Origin: Delphinus delphis
Lineage: Eukaryota > Chordata > Mammalia > Artiodactyla > Delphinidae
Assembly (NCBI RefSeq): GCF_949987515.2
Contig: NC_082695.1
Coordinates: forward strand, 69,296,265 to 69,360,264
Length of the DNA: 64,000 bases
Direction: 5' to 3'
Shown here piece after piece: positions 22,707 to 33,847 of the stretch. The notes under the pieces were generated by a model. The model saw only the letters and a program-made list of their open reading frames with translations. It did not search any database and was not told where the DNA came from. Every line of letters begins with the position of its first letter. The stretch's first letter is position 1. The position numbers and the translations under genes are program-made.

Positions 22707-23357
22707 CTCATATTTACTGAGAGCTCGAAAAAGCAGTTTCCCTAAATACAGATCACTGTTCCCCTCCTTGAGACATCAGGCCATGTACTCATCACGTGAC
22801 TCCCCAGCCAAAAACAGTTGACCTGCGTCTCCTAGAATATGAGTGCTTTAGACAAGTTGCAAGTGACTTCCTGTTACCAATTTTTGCCACAATTTTAGAA
22901 CGTGCTAATTATTTGGTTAAATTATTTCTAAGGCAAGCTGTGTCCTCATTCAGAGTGTGATTTAGTTAGACGTTGTCCTACTAGGCTCAGTGAGAAATGC
23001 AGATTACAGGTAAACTAACTTTCAGGTAGATTGGTGTCCCGGAGGATTATCCGTCCAAATTACATCAAGGTTATGCCTTGGCAAGAGCGTGCTATTTTGA
23101 CTGCTTGACCGATCAGTTCAGTGAAATAAACTGTGACTCTGCTTAACATACTGAATGTACCAGTTGTCATGACAAACTGACTGGATAGCGAGTAGTTTCC
23201 ACATCATGTAAACAGGGTGGAAGGCCATGCCTTTGACTTTTGGTTTGGGGAAAATACAAATCCTTGAGCCTCATCTGAAACCCACACAATCCTTCTCAAA
23301 ACCACTTTTGTACTAGAACTACAACGGGAAGATCAACCTTTTAGGAGCCTATAACCA
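22707..23357. other. Unassigned DNA
   Basis: No repeat or exon was recognised. Confidence 0.4.
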
Positions 23358-23510
23358 GGGCAAACTACAGACCACAGGTCAGATTCTGCCTGCTTCCTAC
23401 TTTTGTAAATAAATTTTTGTTGGAACACAGTCACACCCATTTATGTTATCGTTTACAGCTGATTTCATACCGCAATGGCAGAGATGAACAGTTGTGACAG
23501 AATCCAGCTG
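23358..23510 (+). repeat. Probable hAT-type DNA transposon fragment
   Basis: CAGGGCAAACTACAGACCAC, then TTTTGTAAATAAATTTTTGT, GGAACACAGTCACACCCATT and AATGGCAGAGATGAACAGTT follow a common mammalian non-autonomous DNA transposon of hAT type. I recognise the pattern but not the exact family. Confidence 0.5.
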
Positions 23511-23879
23511 GCCCCTTCCCCACTGTTGGTTTAGGATGTGTCACTAACTCCAGCCAATGAGATGTCTGAGGAAGTCAGCTGAGGTGGAGGAAGGAAGGAC
23601 GCACTTCAAAGAAAATTTCTCTTAATTTTAAGGAAGAGACAAAAATCTCTCTTCTTTTTCTAACAACTGTCATCATGGAATGTTTTGCTGAAACTCCTGC
23701 TGCCATCTTGTCACTAGCAGGGCAGAGAAGCAGAACTGACTCTGAAGTGCAACATCTGAAGCCCACCCTACCTCTGGATTTTTTGTTATTAAAAGAAAAA
23801 AAAATTTTGTTACTGGTTAGGCCAATTTGATTTATTCCCGTTAACTACTGACAAAATCCAATTAAAGCCCTGGCAGACT

Positions 23880-24588
23880 ATGGAGAACGGTATGGAGGTT
23901 CCTTAAAAAACTAAAAATAGAACTACCATATGACCCAGCAATCCCACTACTGGGCATATACCCAGAGAAAACCATAATTCAAAAAGAGACATGTACCACA
24001 ATGTTCACTGCAGCTCTATTTACAATAGCCAGGAGATGGAAGCAACCTAAATGTCCACTGACAGATGAATGGATAAAGAAGATGTGGCACATATATACAA
24101 TGGAATATTACTCAGCTATGAAAAAGAATGAAACTGAGTTATTTGTAGTGAGGTGGATGGACCTAGAGTCTATCATACAGAGCGAAGTAAGTCAGAAAGA
24201 GAAAAACAAATACTGTATGCTAACACATATATATGGAATCTAAAAAAATGGTACTGATGAACCTAGTGACAGGGGAGGAATAAAGACACAGACACAGAGA
24301 AAGGACCTGAGGACACGGCAGGGAGGGGAAGCTGGGACGAAGTGAGAGGGTAGCGTCGACATATATACACTACCAAATCTAAAATAGATAGCTAGTGGGA
24401 AGCAGCCGTAGCACAGGGAGATCAGCGGGATGCTTTGTGACGACCTAGAGGGGTGGGAGGGAGGCTCAAGAGGGAGGGGATATGGGGATATATGTATACG
24501 TATAGCTGATTCACTTTGTTGTACAGCGAAACTAACACAACATTATAAAGCAATTATACTCCAATAAAGATGTTAAAAAAAAAAAAAA
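23880..24588 (+). mobile_element. 5'-truncated L1, relatively young
   Basis: The ORF2 tail is well preserved: CATATGACCCAGCAATCCCA, GGGCATATACCCAGAGAAAA, CAGATGAATGGATAAAGAAG, AATGGAATATTACTCAGCTA. One frame stays open for 80 codons (24001-24243), reading FTAALFTIARRWKQPKCPLT. The 3' UTR and a run of A's complete it. Probable target-site duplication: CCCTGGCAGACTATGG at the left and CTCTGGCGGAATATGG after the tail (3 mismatches). It closely matches the shorter copy at 5.57-6.0 kb. Confidence 0.93.
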
Positions 24589-24604
24589 CTCTGGCGGAAT
24601 ATGG

Positions 24605-26144
24605 AGCCAAGATGAATGCAGCTCTGGAAGGGTTAAGGATAACTGGAATTTTGGAGAAATTACTTCCCCAAAATAATAACTAAGTGGCAAAGCTCTGTTT
24701 TCCTAAAATAAACTTCTCTCCCACTGCTACATGACTACTGCTGTCAAGTGAATGATGAGTAACTAACTTGAACATTTCATTCAAAAAACATTTGGGAGCA
24801 TTCTTGTACTACAACAGAAACAAAAATATTTTCAAAACATGAAGACACTCTTTTCGGCACTAGCTATTTTAACATGGCAAACATATATAATGTGATGTTC
24901 GCTGAGTCTTGAATACATGGTAAAGCTTACATTTTCTTACACTTAAGTCCTCAGTACCAGAGAAACCCCAATCTAGTAACATTTTTAAGACTAAGGAAAA
25001 AAGAGAGAGAGAGAAGTTGTCAGCTTGTGTCCACGAGGTCAGTCAAACTCAAAACTAAACATCTTTGAACCAAAGAACCCCACTATCTAGGAGAGGCCAT
25101 GAGAAGGATCCCTGTCCAATCCCTTCTTCAGCCATAACAGATTGTCCCATTTCTTCTACTTAGATGCCTCCCATTAAAGAAGTTCACTTCTTCCCAAGGC
25201 TAAACACACCACAGCTGAACTCCGTAACTTTGGAATGTTCTCTCCTTCCAAATGTCCTAACAAGTCTTCCCCTACCCTCTCATTCTCCAAGGACAATTCA
25301 TCATCATTTTAATTACAATTGGACAGAGATTCAGTTGGGAAAGACACTACCACACTACATGTGTATTTAACCATTTCACTGGATAAGGTCAATCCATGGA
25401 ATAGAATCATCAAGTGACTTAATCCATCCCTCCATCCCTTAAAATGTACTTAATCCATCCCTCCATCCCTTAAAATGTACTCCATGGCACTATGGAAGTT
25501 GGCTCCATGAATTCTCTGGTTTCTTTTGGGTCATTAAAAGTCCACCAAACATCTTATGTGAAAAAGGCAGTTTCTTCTTGGTAATTAGAATATTCAGTCC
25601 CACATCACAATCAAAACTTGGTCTTAATATAAAGTTAAAGCCTCTTACCTCCTTTCTGTGTGTGTCGCCAACAGGAAGCAAGCAGGCAATGGGGTGTCGT
25701 CAGATACTTCTTTTCTTTCTTTTCCAGCCTAACCTTCCACTTCCCCCTGCAACTTGCTAGTTTTCAACTCCCCCGGAGTTAAAGTGGGGAAAGGAAAGGG
25801 AAGAAAGGACCAGGAAAGTTCCAGCCTGAAATAGTCATGAGCAGATGTCAACACTACCCAAGGCCAGCTGGCAGATACCTGTGTTAGATCTCCAAGTGGT
25901 CTCATAAAACAGAGGAAACACAACTCATACTTCTCCATAGGTTTTACACTGATGTGTTCTCCTCATGGGATGAAATCAGCAGCTCTCTCCACCGACATCC
26001 TCCACCAAAGCTATCCCCAATATTCAATCCCTACCCTTTTATTGTACCCTCTATGTGAGGTCTTTAAGAGTCATAACTCCTTCACCTCACAGCCATTAGA
26101 ATTGTTTACTATTTCCAACAAAAAAAAAACGAGAAAATGATAGG
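24605..26144. other. Unassigned DNA
   Basis: Apart from the tandem duplication listed below, no family or exon was recognised. Confidence 0.4.
25417..25481. repeat. 31-bp tandem duplication
   Basis: Two identical 31-bp units lie head to tail (25417-25447 and 25448-25478), each containing ATCCATCCCTCCATCCCTTA, followed by three bases of a third. Perfect identity points to a recent slippage-type duplication. Confidence 0.93.
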
Positions 26145-26820
26145 TGTCACCGACTATGTGGAGAAATTCTCGAACCCTTGCGCACTCTTAGCGGGAATGC
26201 AAAATGGTTGTCATTATGGAAAACAGTAAGATGTTTCCCCGAATAATTAAAAATAGAATCACCATGTAATCCAGCAATTCCATTTCTGCTATACTCAAAA
26301 GAATCCAAAGCAAGTTCCCAAACACATTTATACACCCACGATCACAGCAGCATTATTCACAATAGCCAAAAGGTGGAAGCAGCGCGTGTCTATCAACAAA
26401 CGAATGGATTTAAAACTGTGGTATATACACCCAACGAAATATTATTTAACCTGGACAAAGAAGGAATTTTGACACTTGCCACAACACAGATGAATCTTGA
26501 GGACATTACACAAAATAAAATAAGCCAGTCACAAAAAGACAAATACTGTGTGATTCTGCTTACATGAGGTACTTAGAATAGACAACGTCATAGAAATAGA
26601 AATAGAATGGTGGTTTCCAGGGGCTGGAAGGAGGGAAGAATGAGGAGATAGTGTTTAATGAGGACAGAGCTTCAACTTGGGAAGATGAAAACGTTCTGGA
26701 GATGGATGGTGGTGATACTTACACAGCCATGTGAATGTACTTCATACCCATAAACTGTACACTTAAAATGATTAAGATGGTAAACTTCATATTATGTATA
26801 TTTTGCCACAATTAAAAATA
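26145..26820 (+). mobile_element. Old 5'-truncated L1 3' end
   Basis: ATGTAATCCAGCAATTCCAT, CACAATAGCCAAAAGGTGGA and GTGGTTTCCAGGGGCTGGAA mark an L1M-type ORF2 tail and 3' UTR. It closes with GTATATTTTGCCACAATTAA and an A-rich end. It is more diverged than the 23.9 kb copy, and a CHR-SINE sits directly on its A-tail. Confidence 0.9.
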
Positions 26821-26827
26821 AAATAAG

Positions 26828-27045
26828 GGGCTTCCCTGGTGGCGCAGTGGTTGAGAGTCCGCCTGCCGATGCAGGGGACGCGCGTTCGTGCCCCGGTCAG
26901 GGAAGATCCCACATACTGTGGAGCGGCTGGGCCCGTGAGCCATGGCCGCTGAGCCTGCGCGTCCGGAGCCTGTGCTCCGCAACGGGAGTGGCCACAACAG
27001 TGAGAGGCCCGCGTACCGCAAAAAAATAAAAATAAAAGATAAGTA
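26828..27045 (+). mobile_element. CHR-SINE, short cetacean form, in an L1 tail
   Basis: Head GGGCTTCCCTGGTGGCGCAG and the full short body. It ends in an (AAAAT)n-rich tail that merges with A-rich flanks, so no unambiguous target-site duplication can be drawn. Insertion at an L1 A-tail fits the known preference of the L1 endonuclease, which also mobilises these SINEs. Confidence 0.95.
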
Positions 27046-27063
27046 AATAAAATAAAATAAAAT

Positions 27064-27985
27064 TTAAAAAATAAAAAGAGTTGATTCTTTCTGCTACCAT
27101 CTTCTTTGAAAATATAATTTCTGTTCTAGCCTTAGCTAAAACCTCCATGTTAACATCCTACCATATATTCACCAACCACAAAGTGTATTCTGGTTTCATA
27201 AACATTTAAATGTGAAAAAGTGACTTGTTACTAAACCATGGTGGCTAGTATACTGCTGAACCTATTACCTCAGAATTGTTCTAGCAAAGTACAAGACACT
27301 TTTCCTTGCATGCATTTTCCAAGGTCCAACCCTCACCAGGCTGATTTAGAAAATTAACTTGTCTCTCCAGCACCACTTCTGAATTGAAATTAATGTTCCA
27401 AGTCTCTCTGACCCACACCCAATCACTCATACACACAAAAGAGAGGAAGTTTACGCTATAGGAATATTCTCACACTTGGAATTTAAAATAGCATCACCTC
27501 AACATTTCTAACTACAGAAAACTTATCACAAGCAAAAAGAAAACTAATCAGATGCTTATCCTGAAACACTGGAGCTGATTTACAATCACCTCGTCTCATT
27601 ATTTTCACCCTTGTCCTCAAATACAATAGGAGGTGCCAATACAACACAAGGAAATCCTTGAGAGGAAAATGGTAAATCACTCATATTATGACAAGAAAAG
27701 ATTTACAGGTGTAATAGAAAGGCATAAATTTAGCAAGTGCAAGATTAAAACACCGTATGTCTGAAGTGCACTTAGCGTTAAACTCTGAGTAGAACTGCAT
27801 ACAAGTACGTAGAAGTTGTTGACTCGAAAGAGATTCAATGAGTTAGCGATAACAGGCAAAACACCAGTTTCACATCATACCCACAGCAGGAAAACACTAA
27901 TCAATAGACATTACCGATCGTGCATGGTCCGCAGTCCTTCACACAGGGAGAGGGCGATGGGAAATTAAGACTGCGTAGAGTACAG
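27064..27985. other. Unassigned DNA
   Basis: No repeat or exon was recognised. Confidence 0.4.
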
Positions 27986-28228
27986 CTTAGCAGTTAAGAA
28001 AGCCAAGCTCATCTTGTGAAATTCCCCGGATTCAAATTTCAGCTCTGCCACTTGTTAGCTCCAAAACCTTTAGTGAGATTCTAAATCCTTCTGTCCCTTC
28101 ATCTGTAAAATGGAAATAAAAATGGTACTTAATTAATAGCAAGGATGGGAAAAGCCAAGGAAATAATGTAGCTAAAATACTAAGCACACTGCCAAGCACA
28201 GAGAAACTTCTCAATTAATAATTTTTAT
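27986..28228 (+). repeat. MIR SINE
   Basis: GATTCAAATTTCAGCTCTGC, CACTTGTTAGCTCCAAAACC, CCTTCATCTGTAAAATGGAA and GCACACTGCCAAGCACAGAG follow the MIR order, including the L2-like 3' tail. Confidence 0.88.
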
Positions 28229-28386
28229 GTAATAGAGAAAAATATAAATTTTTCTTCAATAGCAGAAGTTTGGAAGACATTTAGAACGGATTTATCTAGG
28301 ATTTTTGATTCAGATTTGTTCCTGCTTACATCAATGCTGCCAGGGTAAACTCAAATTAATGAACAGGCAGCTAGTTAATCGATAGA

Positions 28387-28569
28387 AGTGGTTCGCAAAC
28401 CTGAGTCATTAGAATTACCTGGACAGTGTGTTAAAACCCAGGTTGCTGGGCCCACTCCCAGAGTTTCTGACTTGGTAGGTCTGGAGTAGGCCTGAGGATC
28501 TGCCTTGCTAACAAGCTCCCAGGTGAAACTGACACTGCTAGTCTGGGAACCACACTTGGAGAACCACTG
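28387..28569 (+). repeat. MER5A-type hAT-Charlie MITE, near full length
   Basis: It begins AGTGGTTCGCAAACCTGAGT. The core has GTTGCTGGGCCCACTCCCAG, AGTTTCTGACTTGGTAGGTC and CAAGCTCCCAGGTGAAACTG. The closing inverted end is GGAGAACCACTG. The two ends are the hAT inverted repeats. Such MITEs were moved by Charlie transposases early in mammalian evolution and encode nothing. Confidence 0.92.
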
Positions 28570-29820
28570 ATCTACACTCTCCTACCCCGACAACTACCAC
28601 CATCCCCCTTTCCAGAGCTTTCCTCCTAAGGCTCTTTCCAACCTCGAGAACTAACCTGAGTGCCTCATTCTAAAGACAGGTTGTCACTCTGTCCTGTTGG
28701 CCGATATGCCATCCAAACAGAACTACCCAAAAAAGTTCAGCCACCTTCAAGGCTTCACCATATCTGGGTCCTGAGCCCCGGGGAGCCAGACCCCGGGGGC
28801 CATTAGGAATGGTCCATTAAACCCGATGTAACCCTTCCCTTAGAGCTGTAGAGAGCCCTCAAATGCCTGGGAACCAGGGGTGCAGAGCCCTTCTGTAACT
28901 TCTTCCTGCCTGGGTCTCTGGTACCTTGTTTCACTTCCAGGGTCTGCACAGTGTGGGGACCTGTACTGAGTTATCCAGAAGATTAACAAGATCTGATTTT
29001 CTAGCTTCCTACTAAGCTGCTCTCAGGTGTTTTCATTTACAAGTTCACAATGGCATAGTTCACATGCGCACACAGATGCAATGAGTAACGCTGGTAAGTG
29101 ATAGCTAGGTAGTTGGAAGAAGGACCTTAAGAGCAATGTTAATTAAGTATACCTCCCTACAGGCTAGCCATCCCTCCTCATACTCTGTGGAGTGATATTA
29201 TCCATCTGATTACTCTTCCATCTACCACTGCCTTTATGCTTTGACTTGTCTTTAAATATCCTTACTAATAATGAGACCAGAGTAGCAGCCAACTTCCACC
29301 TTTCATCTATTCCAGCCTCAGCATGAGCACAATGATTTTTTTAAATGCAGAAAACCTTTTAATTGCCTAACACAAGCAGTTTCTGTAGAAAATCCTACTG
29401 GAAACTCCCAGTTTGATTTCAATCCGTGCCTGCATTACAAACCCTTCCCCCACCAGTGTCAGATGACAGCCCCACCCTTGAACCAAATGGGCTTCAGCTG
29501 TCTCTATGGTACCTGGTTAACGATCTCACAATGACCCCAGTACACCTGAGCCTACAAGCTGCATCTTTCGCTCAGTTTGAACCTTTAGAAGTTTGAAATT
29601 TGTCTGAATATGTCTTGAATTCCCCACCTCCCACTGGATTCCATGTCGTGTGTTCTCCAGTGCTGCTGTCAGTTCTCCCAGCAGCCCACTGGGCGAAAGG
29701 TGGAGCCCTCTCTTCAGAAAGCATGCCAATAATTCCAAGACAAGGCGGGCTCACTATAAACATCCATATAAAACTGATGCTACACAAATTCCCTTCAGGT
29801 AATGTTTCAAAAAACAATAA
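28570..29820. other. Unassigned DNA
   Basis: No repeat family was recognised. Around 28775-28800 two GC palindromes (CCCCGGGG and CCCCGGGGG) lie 8 bases apart. Coding frames near 29.6-29.8 kb are short or run into the SINE that follows. Confidence 0.35.
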
Positions 29821-29827
29821 TAGAACA

Positions 29828-30020
29828 GGGCTTCCCTGGTGGCGCAGTGGTTGAGAGTCCGCCTGCCGATGCAGGGGACACGGGTTCGTGCCCTGGTTCG
29901 GGAGGATCCCACATGCCGCGGAGCGGCTGAGCCCGTGAGCCATGGCCGCTGAGCCTGCGCGTCCGGAGCCTGTGCTCCGCAACGGGAGAGGCCGCAACAG
30001 TGAGAGGCCCGCGTACCGCA
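29828..30020 (+). mobile_element. CHR-SINE, short cetacean form
   Basis: Complete short CHR-SINE with box A-like and box B-like elements. It is flanked by the imperfect pair AATAATAGAACA (left) and AATAATAAAATA (right of the A-tail). The 149-codon antisense frame over this place is a product of the GC-rich SINE body. Confidence 0.95.
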
Positions 30021-30044
30021 AAAAATAAAATAATAAAATAGAGG

Positions 30045-30569
30045 AGTGAAATTATCCCCACTCTCCTACCCCACCAGCATTAAAAGTCTCCTAAATATAG
30101 GAAAATTATCGTTTCTAAAGGGTTATATCTATAATTTTTATAATACAAGTAAATATTAAATCAGGATACATGCTCACATACTTATTCTAAGAAACTGTCA
30201 TTGTCTCCATGCCACTGAATTTTAGACCTCCTGTTTATTTTTTATAGCAGCCAGTCAATAGATACTGTCTAAAGGTGATAAATCAATAAATAGATATATA
30301 AATATACAATTTAAAGCTACAGTGGTAACCAGCAAAAGAGCAAAATTCAAACCTATTCAAAGTGGTCACTTCTAGGGCATTTCATTTGAGAAATAAAAAC
30401 TGGGAATGGGTCAGAAGAAAGGTTTTGCTTTATATTTTACACCTTTCTGTGCTTCTCATGGTTCTTATATATTATTTCTAAAATTGTAAGAAACAAAGAT
30501 AAAATGAGTAACTAACATTTTCATTTATAAGGGATTAAACGAATTCAGTATATGCATGCATGTTGGTTT
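30045..30569. other. Unassigned AT-rich DNA
   Basis: Nothing was recognised. Confidence 0.4.
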
Positions 30570-30975
30570 GCAATCACAGGAGCTTCCTGGGTGAAACCTG
30601 AAACTGGTCCCCAGTACACGGAGGGTAGGGAGACCAAAGAAGGAGGCAGATCACTCCAGACTGGTGGGGGGCAGGTTTGATAAACAAGGGAATTTACTTA
30701 CGAGGCTTATTTTAGGCGGGCGAAAGGCGAGTAGATCTTCGTACCCTCCTGCCAGAATCTTAAGCTTCTACAGAGGACTTAACGGGGTTCAGCCACGAAC
30801 TCAGTTCAGAGAGTCCTAACACACTGCTCTCTCGAGGCCGCGTCCCTGAAAACTGCTCCAGCTGTAGGAACGGTGGGCGGAGCATACATTCCACGCAGGG
30901 GGAGGGGCTAGGAGCCTTCTACCGCCTGGGTCAACAGGTGGTTGTGGTTACGTCCTCTCAATGTCCTCCTCCAAC
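30570..30975. other. CpG-rich unassigned block, possible LTR or CpG island
   Basis: The block contains far more CpG dinucleotides than its surroundings, for example GGGCGGGCGAAAGGCGAG-like and CTCTCGAGGCCGCGTCCC text. It also has GC-box-like motifs (GGTGGGCGGAGC, GGGGGAGGGGCTAGG). CpG retention implies either a recent insertion such as an LTR or protection from methylation. It has no coding frame of note. Assignment to an endogenous retroviral LTR is only a guess. Confidence 0.45.
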
Positions 30976-31344
30976 AATGCATCACGCAGATACTAAAAGG
31001 GAAAAAGAAAATAGCATGATAGGTATATAGCAATATAAAAAGGTAACTTTGGAATGCCATTAATTTTTTTAAAAGAACAGTTGCAACAGGCAAAAATGTA
31101 TAGCCTGATTCAACTGAAGTAAAAATTACATACACACACATACACAAACACAAACAGACACATGGAGACTTGTATAAGCATAGAGATAACTGGGAAATAC
31201 ACCAAGCTATTAGATTTAGAAAAATGGAGGAAGTCTTTAATTTTCTTATTTTCTATGCTTCTGTAATGTTTGAACTTCATATGGTGAGCATATATTACCT
31301 TTGCAACTTAAAACATAAGATTCTTTAAAATAAATACACACAGA
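30976..31344. other. Unassigned AT-rich DNA
   Basis: Nothing was recognised beyond a short CACACA-rich run near 31131-31160. Confidence 0.4.
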
Positions 31345-31352
31345 CATGAGTG

Positions 31353-31358
<6 letters not shown>

Positions 31359-31386
<28 letters not shown>

Positions 31387-31577
31387 TGGTACGCGGGCCT
31401 CTCACCGCTGTGGCCTCTCCCAATGTGGAGCACAGGCTCCGGACGCGCAGGCTCAGCGGCCATGGCTCACGGGCCCAGCCGCTCCGCGGCACGTGGGATC
31501 CTCCCGGACCGGGGCACGAACCCTTGTCCCCTGCATCGGCAGGCGGACTCTCAACCACTGTGCCACCAGGGAAGCCC
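31359..31577 (-). mobile_element. CHR-SINE, short cetacean form, antisense
   Basis: A long poly(T) run (the A-tail read backwards) is followed by the complete reverse-complement body, ending GGGAAGCCC. The target-site duplication CATGAGTGCTTTTT is perfect over 14 bp (31345-31358 and 31578-31591). It forms an inverted pair with the next SINE. Confidence 0.96.
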
Positions 31578-31790
31578 CATGAGTGCTTTTTGAGACCTAG
31601 AAAATATAAAGCAGTGGACTTAAATTATATTTGCATATTCATAGAATCTTGAGAGAGAAAGAATCTTAAGGGACCCAGGGAGTATTAGCGCCTTGCTCAG
31701 AATCACACTGCTGGAAAGTGTCAGAGCCAGGTTTAGACTACAGGCAGGCCGGGACAGCAGGAAGACCAGTGCATTAAACTTTCCAGGTTT

Positions 31791-32002
31791 GGGCTTCCCT
31801 GGTGGCGCAGTGGTTAAGAGTCCGCCTGCCGATGCAGGGGACACGGGTTCGTACCCCGCTCCGGGAAGATCCCACGGGCCGCAGAGCGGTTGGGCCCGTG
31901 AGCCATGGCCGCTGAGCCTGCGCGTCCGGAGCCTGTGCTCCGCAACGGGAGAGGCCGCAACAGTGAGAGGCCCGTGTACCGCAAAAAAACAAACAAACAA
32001 AC
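31791..32002 (+). mobile_element. CHR-SINE, short cetacean form
   Basis: Complete body starting GGGCTTCCCTGGTGGCGCAG, with an (AAAC)n tail. I could not define the target-site duplication. It lies about 213 bases from the antisense copy upstream. Confidence 0.95.
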
Positions 32003-32439
32003 ATGCAGTCAGGCAGGATTCCATATACTTAACCTTCCAGTAGGCTTAACTACTTCTAACTGCTGAGGAGACCAACCTATCTGTCAATGTTTGGCTGCAA
32101 GAATGGCCTCAGACTGAAGACCTGAAGGTGGCTGGTAGTCCAGAGCTCCTAATCAACAGTTTTCAAAGGAAAGGTGGGAAAATATCGTGAAACTCTGGGC
32201 CAGGTTACCACCGAGAGTGGGGCTGTAGACAGAGTGAAAAAATGATGCATCATTTTCTACATGCAGTTCAAAACATGTGACTGCACAGTTACTTGACGTG
32301 CATCATAAAGCCAATGTAGGAACTGGAGATAAACTGCAGAGATTGTGGGTTGAAAGACCTAAGTGGATAGAGGTATCATCTATAGACACAAGGAAGCAAG
32401 CAGAAGGAAAAGGCTTGGGTAAAAAAAATAATAAGCTTA
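32003..32439. other. Unassigned DNA
   Basis: Nothing was recognised. Confidence 0.4.
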
Positions 32440-32662
32440 TTTAGAAACAGAAAGTAGAATGATGGTTGCCAGGGGCTAGGGATAGAGAGAAAACAGGATT
32501 TGTTCAATAGGTATAGAGTTTCAGATTTGCAAGATGAAAACGTTCCAGAAATCTGTTGCACAACAATGTGCATGTAATTAACACTACCGTACTGCACACT
32601 TAAAGATGGGTAAGATGGTAAATTTTATGTTACGTGTTTCTCACCACAGTAATAAAAATAAT
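32440..32662 (+). mobile_element. L1 3' UTR fragment
   Basis: GAATGATGGTTGCCAGGGGC, GATGAAAACGTTCCAGAAAT, GTACTGCACACTTAAAGATG and GTAAGATGGTAAATTTTATG are markers of an L1M-type 3' UTR, like those in the copy at 26.6 kb. Only the end is present. Confidence 0.88.
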
Positions 32663-33284
32663 AATAAGCTTGTATAGACTGACTTAGGAACAAGATATTG
32701 CCTTCCTCATATCACAGTTCAGTATTCAACAGATTGATCTTAACTTCATAAGATAGCTCTGAAAAAAACAGACAATATTATATCATTGTGATCTGACGGG
32801 GTAAACACTTAGAGAAATAAATTCATCCTCATCATCCACAAATGTATTGAGCACCCAGAGGCGTGACCACTTATTAAGTGATATAGGATATATAATATTT
32901 GATGGAAAACTGACCTGACAAACACTCAAAATATAATTTTTAAAAATCACATTTTACCATTTGTCTGGCAAAAAGTATAACTCATCCTAGGCAAGTGGTT
33001 TAAGTTGGCCTGAAATGAGAAGCCACTCTAAACTAATTAACTCTCTCAGTCACCTCATTCCCACTTGAAACGGATGTCTTGATTGAAAAATATTCCTGGC
33101 TATGTTTCAAGTATGTTCAAGCACTAAACCAAAAATATTTATGAGATAAGAATATAGTAACTACCCATGCTTCTATGCTAGTAACATCCTACTATTTACT
33201 AAATTTAAACCCATTGCTTTAAAGCCTCAATATGTCAATAAGATATCAGAAAAACAAAAATAATAATAGCAGAAGATAAAATTC
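32663..33284. other. Unassigned AT-rich DNA
   Basis: Nothing was recognised. Confidence 0.4.
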
Positions 33285-33480
33285 ATTGACCACTTACTAA
33301 GCTTCACAATAATTCTTCAATGAAATTGTTTGAGAGATCTGTCCTATTTTACGGGAGGAAATTGAGGTTCAGAGGATTAAATAACTTCGTCAAGTCATAC
33401 AGCCTACAGGCAGTAGATCCTAAACTGAAACCTATATCTGGCTAACTTCAAAGCCTATCCTCTTTCCATTTCTCAACGCT
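33285..33480 (-). repeat. MIR SINE, antisense
   Basis: CACTTACTAAGCTTCACAAT, GGAGGAAATTGAGGTTCAGA, GATTAAATAACTTCGTCAAG and TCATACAGCCTACAGGCAGT correspond to the reverse complement of MIR tail and core. Confidence 0.82.
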
Positions 33481-33774
33481 GCTTATAGAGAAGTCAAAAG
33501 CCTTGGAATCATGTAGAGTGGATTAGAGCCAGTAAGCATGAAATAATTAATATTCTTTGGTTATATCTATAAAACAGCTAGGCATTTAAAAATTGAAAAT
33601 TGAACATTTTAAACAATCAACAGTGTCAGAAATTGTAGACATAACCATCTTACAACTGATTAAATAGCTTACAATTCATCCAGGTCTATCTTTGCTTAGT
33701 AGCAAATAGAAAATTGAGGACCGCCAAGTCATTCTCAAATGTGTTGACCTCATTAATCCCTTGTCACTTTAACT

Positions 33775-33835
33775 CAGTGGTCACCAAACGCTTTTGATCA
33801 TGCACCCCCTTTGGTTAAAAAAAAAAAGGCATACC
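33775..33835 (+). repeat. Possible hAT terminal fragment
   Basis: CAGTGGTCACCAAACGCTTT looks like a diverged hAT inverted repeat (CAGTGGTTCCCAAAC type), followed by TGATCATGCACCCCCTTTGG and an A-run. Too short to name. Confidence 0.4.
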
Positions 33836-33847
33836 TCCTATATAGTG

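Noticed and set aside
24001..24243. 80-codon frame that looks like a real protein
   Set aside because: It is the C-terminal tail of L1 ORF2 in a 5'-truncated copy, not a host gene.
29572..30021. 149-codon antisense frame
   Set aside because: The first half is CHR-SINE sequence. The remainder has no domain and no conservation evidence.
30570..30975. Firm call of an endogenous retrovirus LTR
   Set aside because: I could not find TG...CA ends with a target duplication, a polyadenylation signal in the right place, or a family I recognise, so it is left as unassigned.
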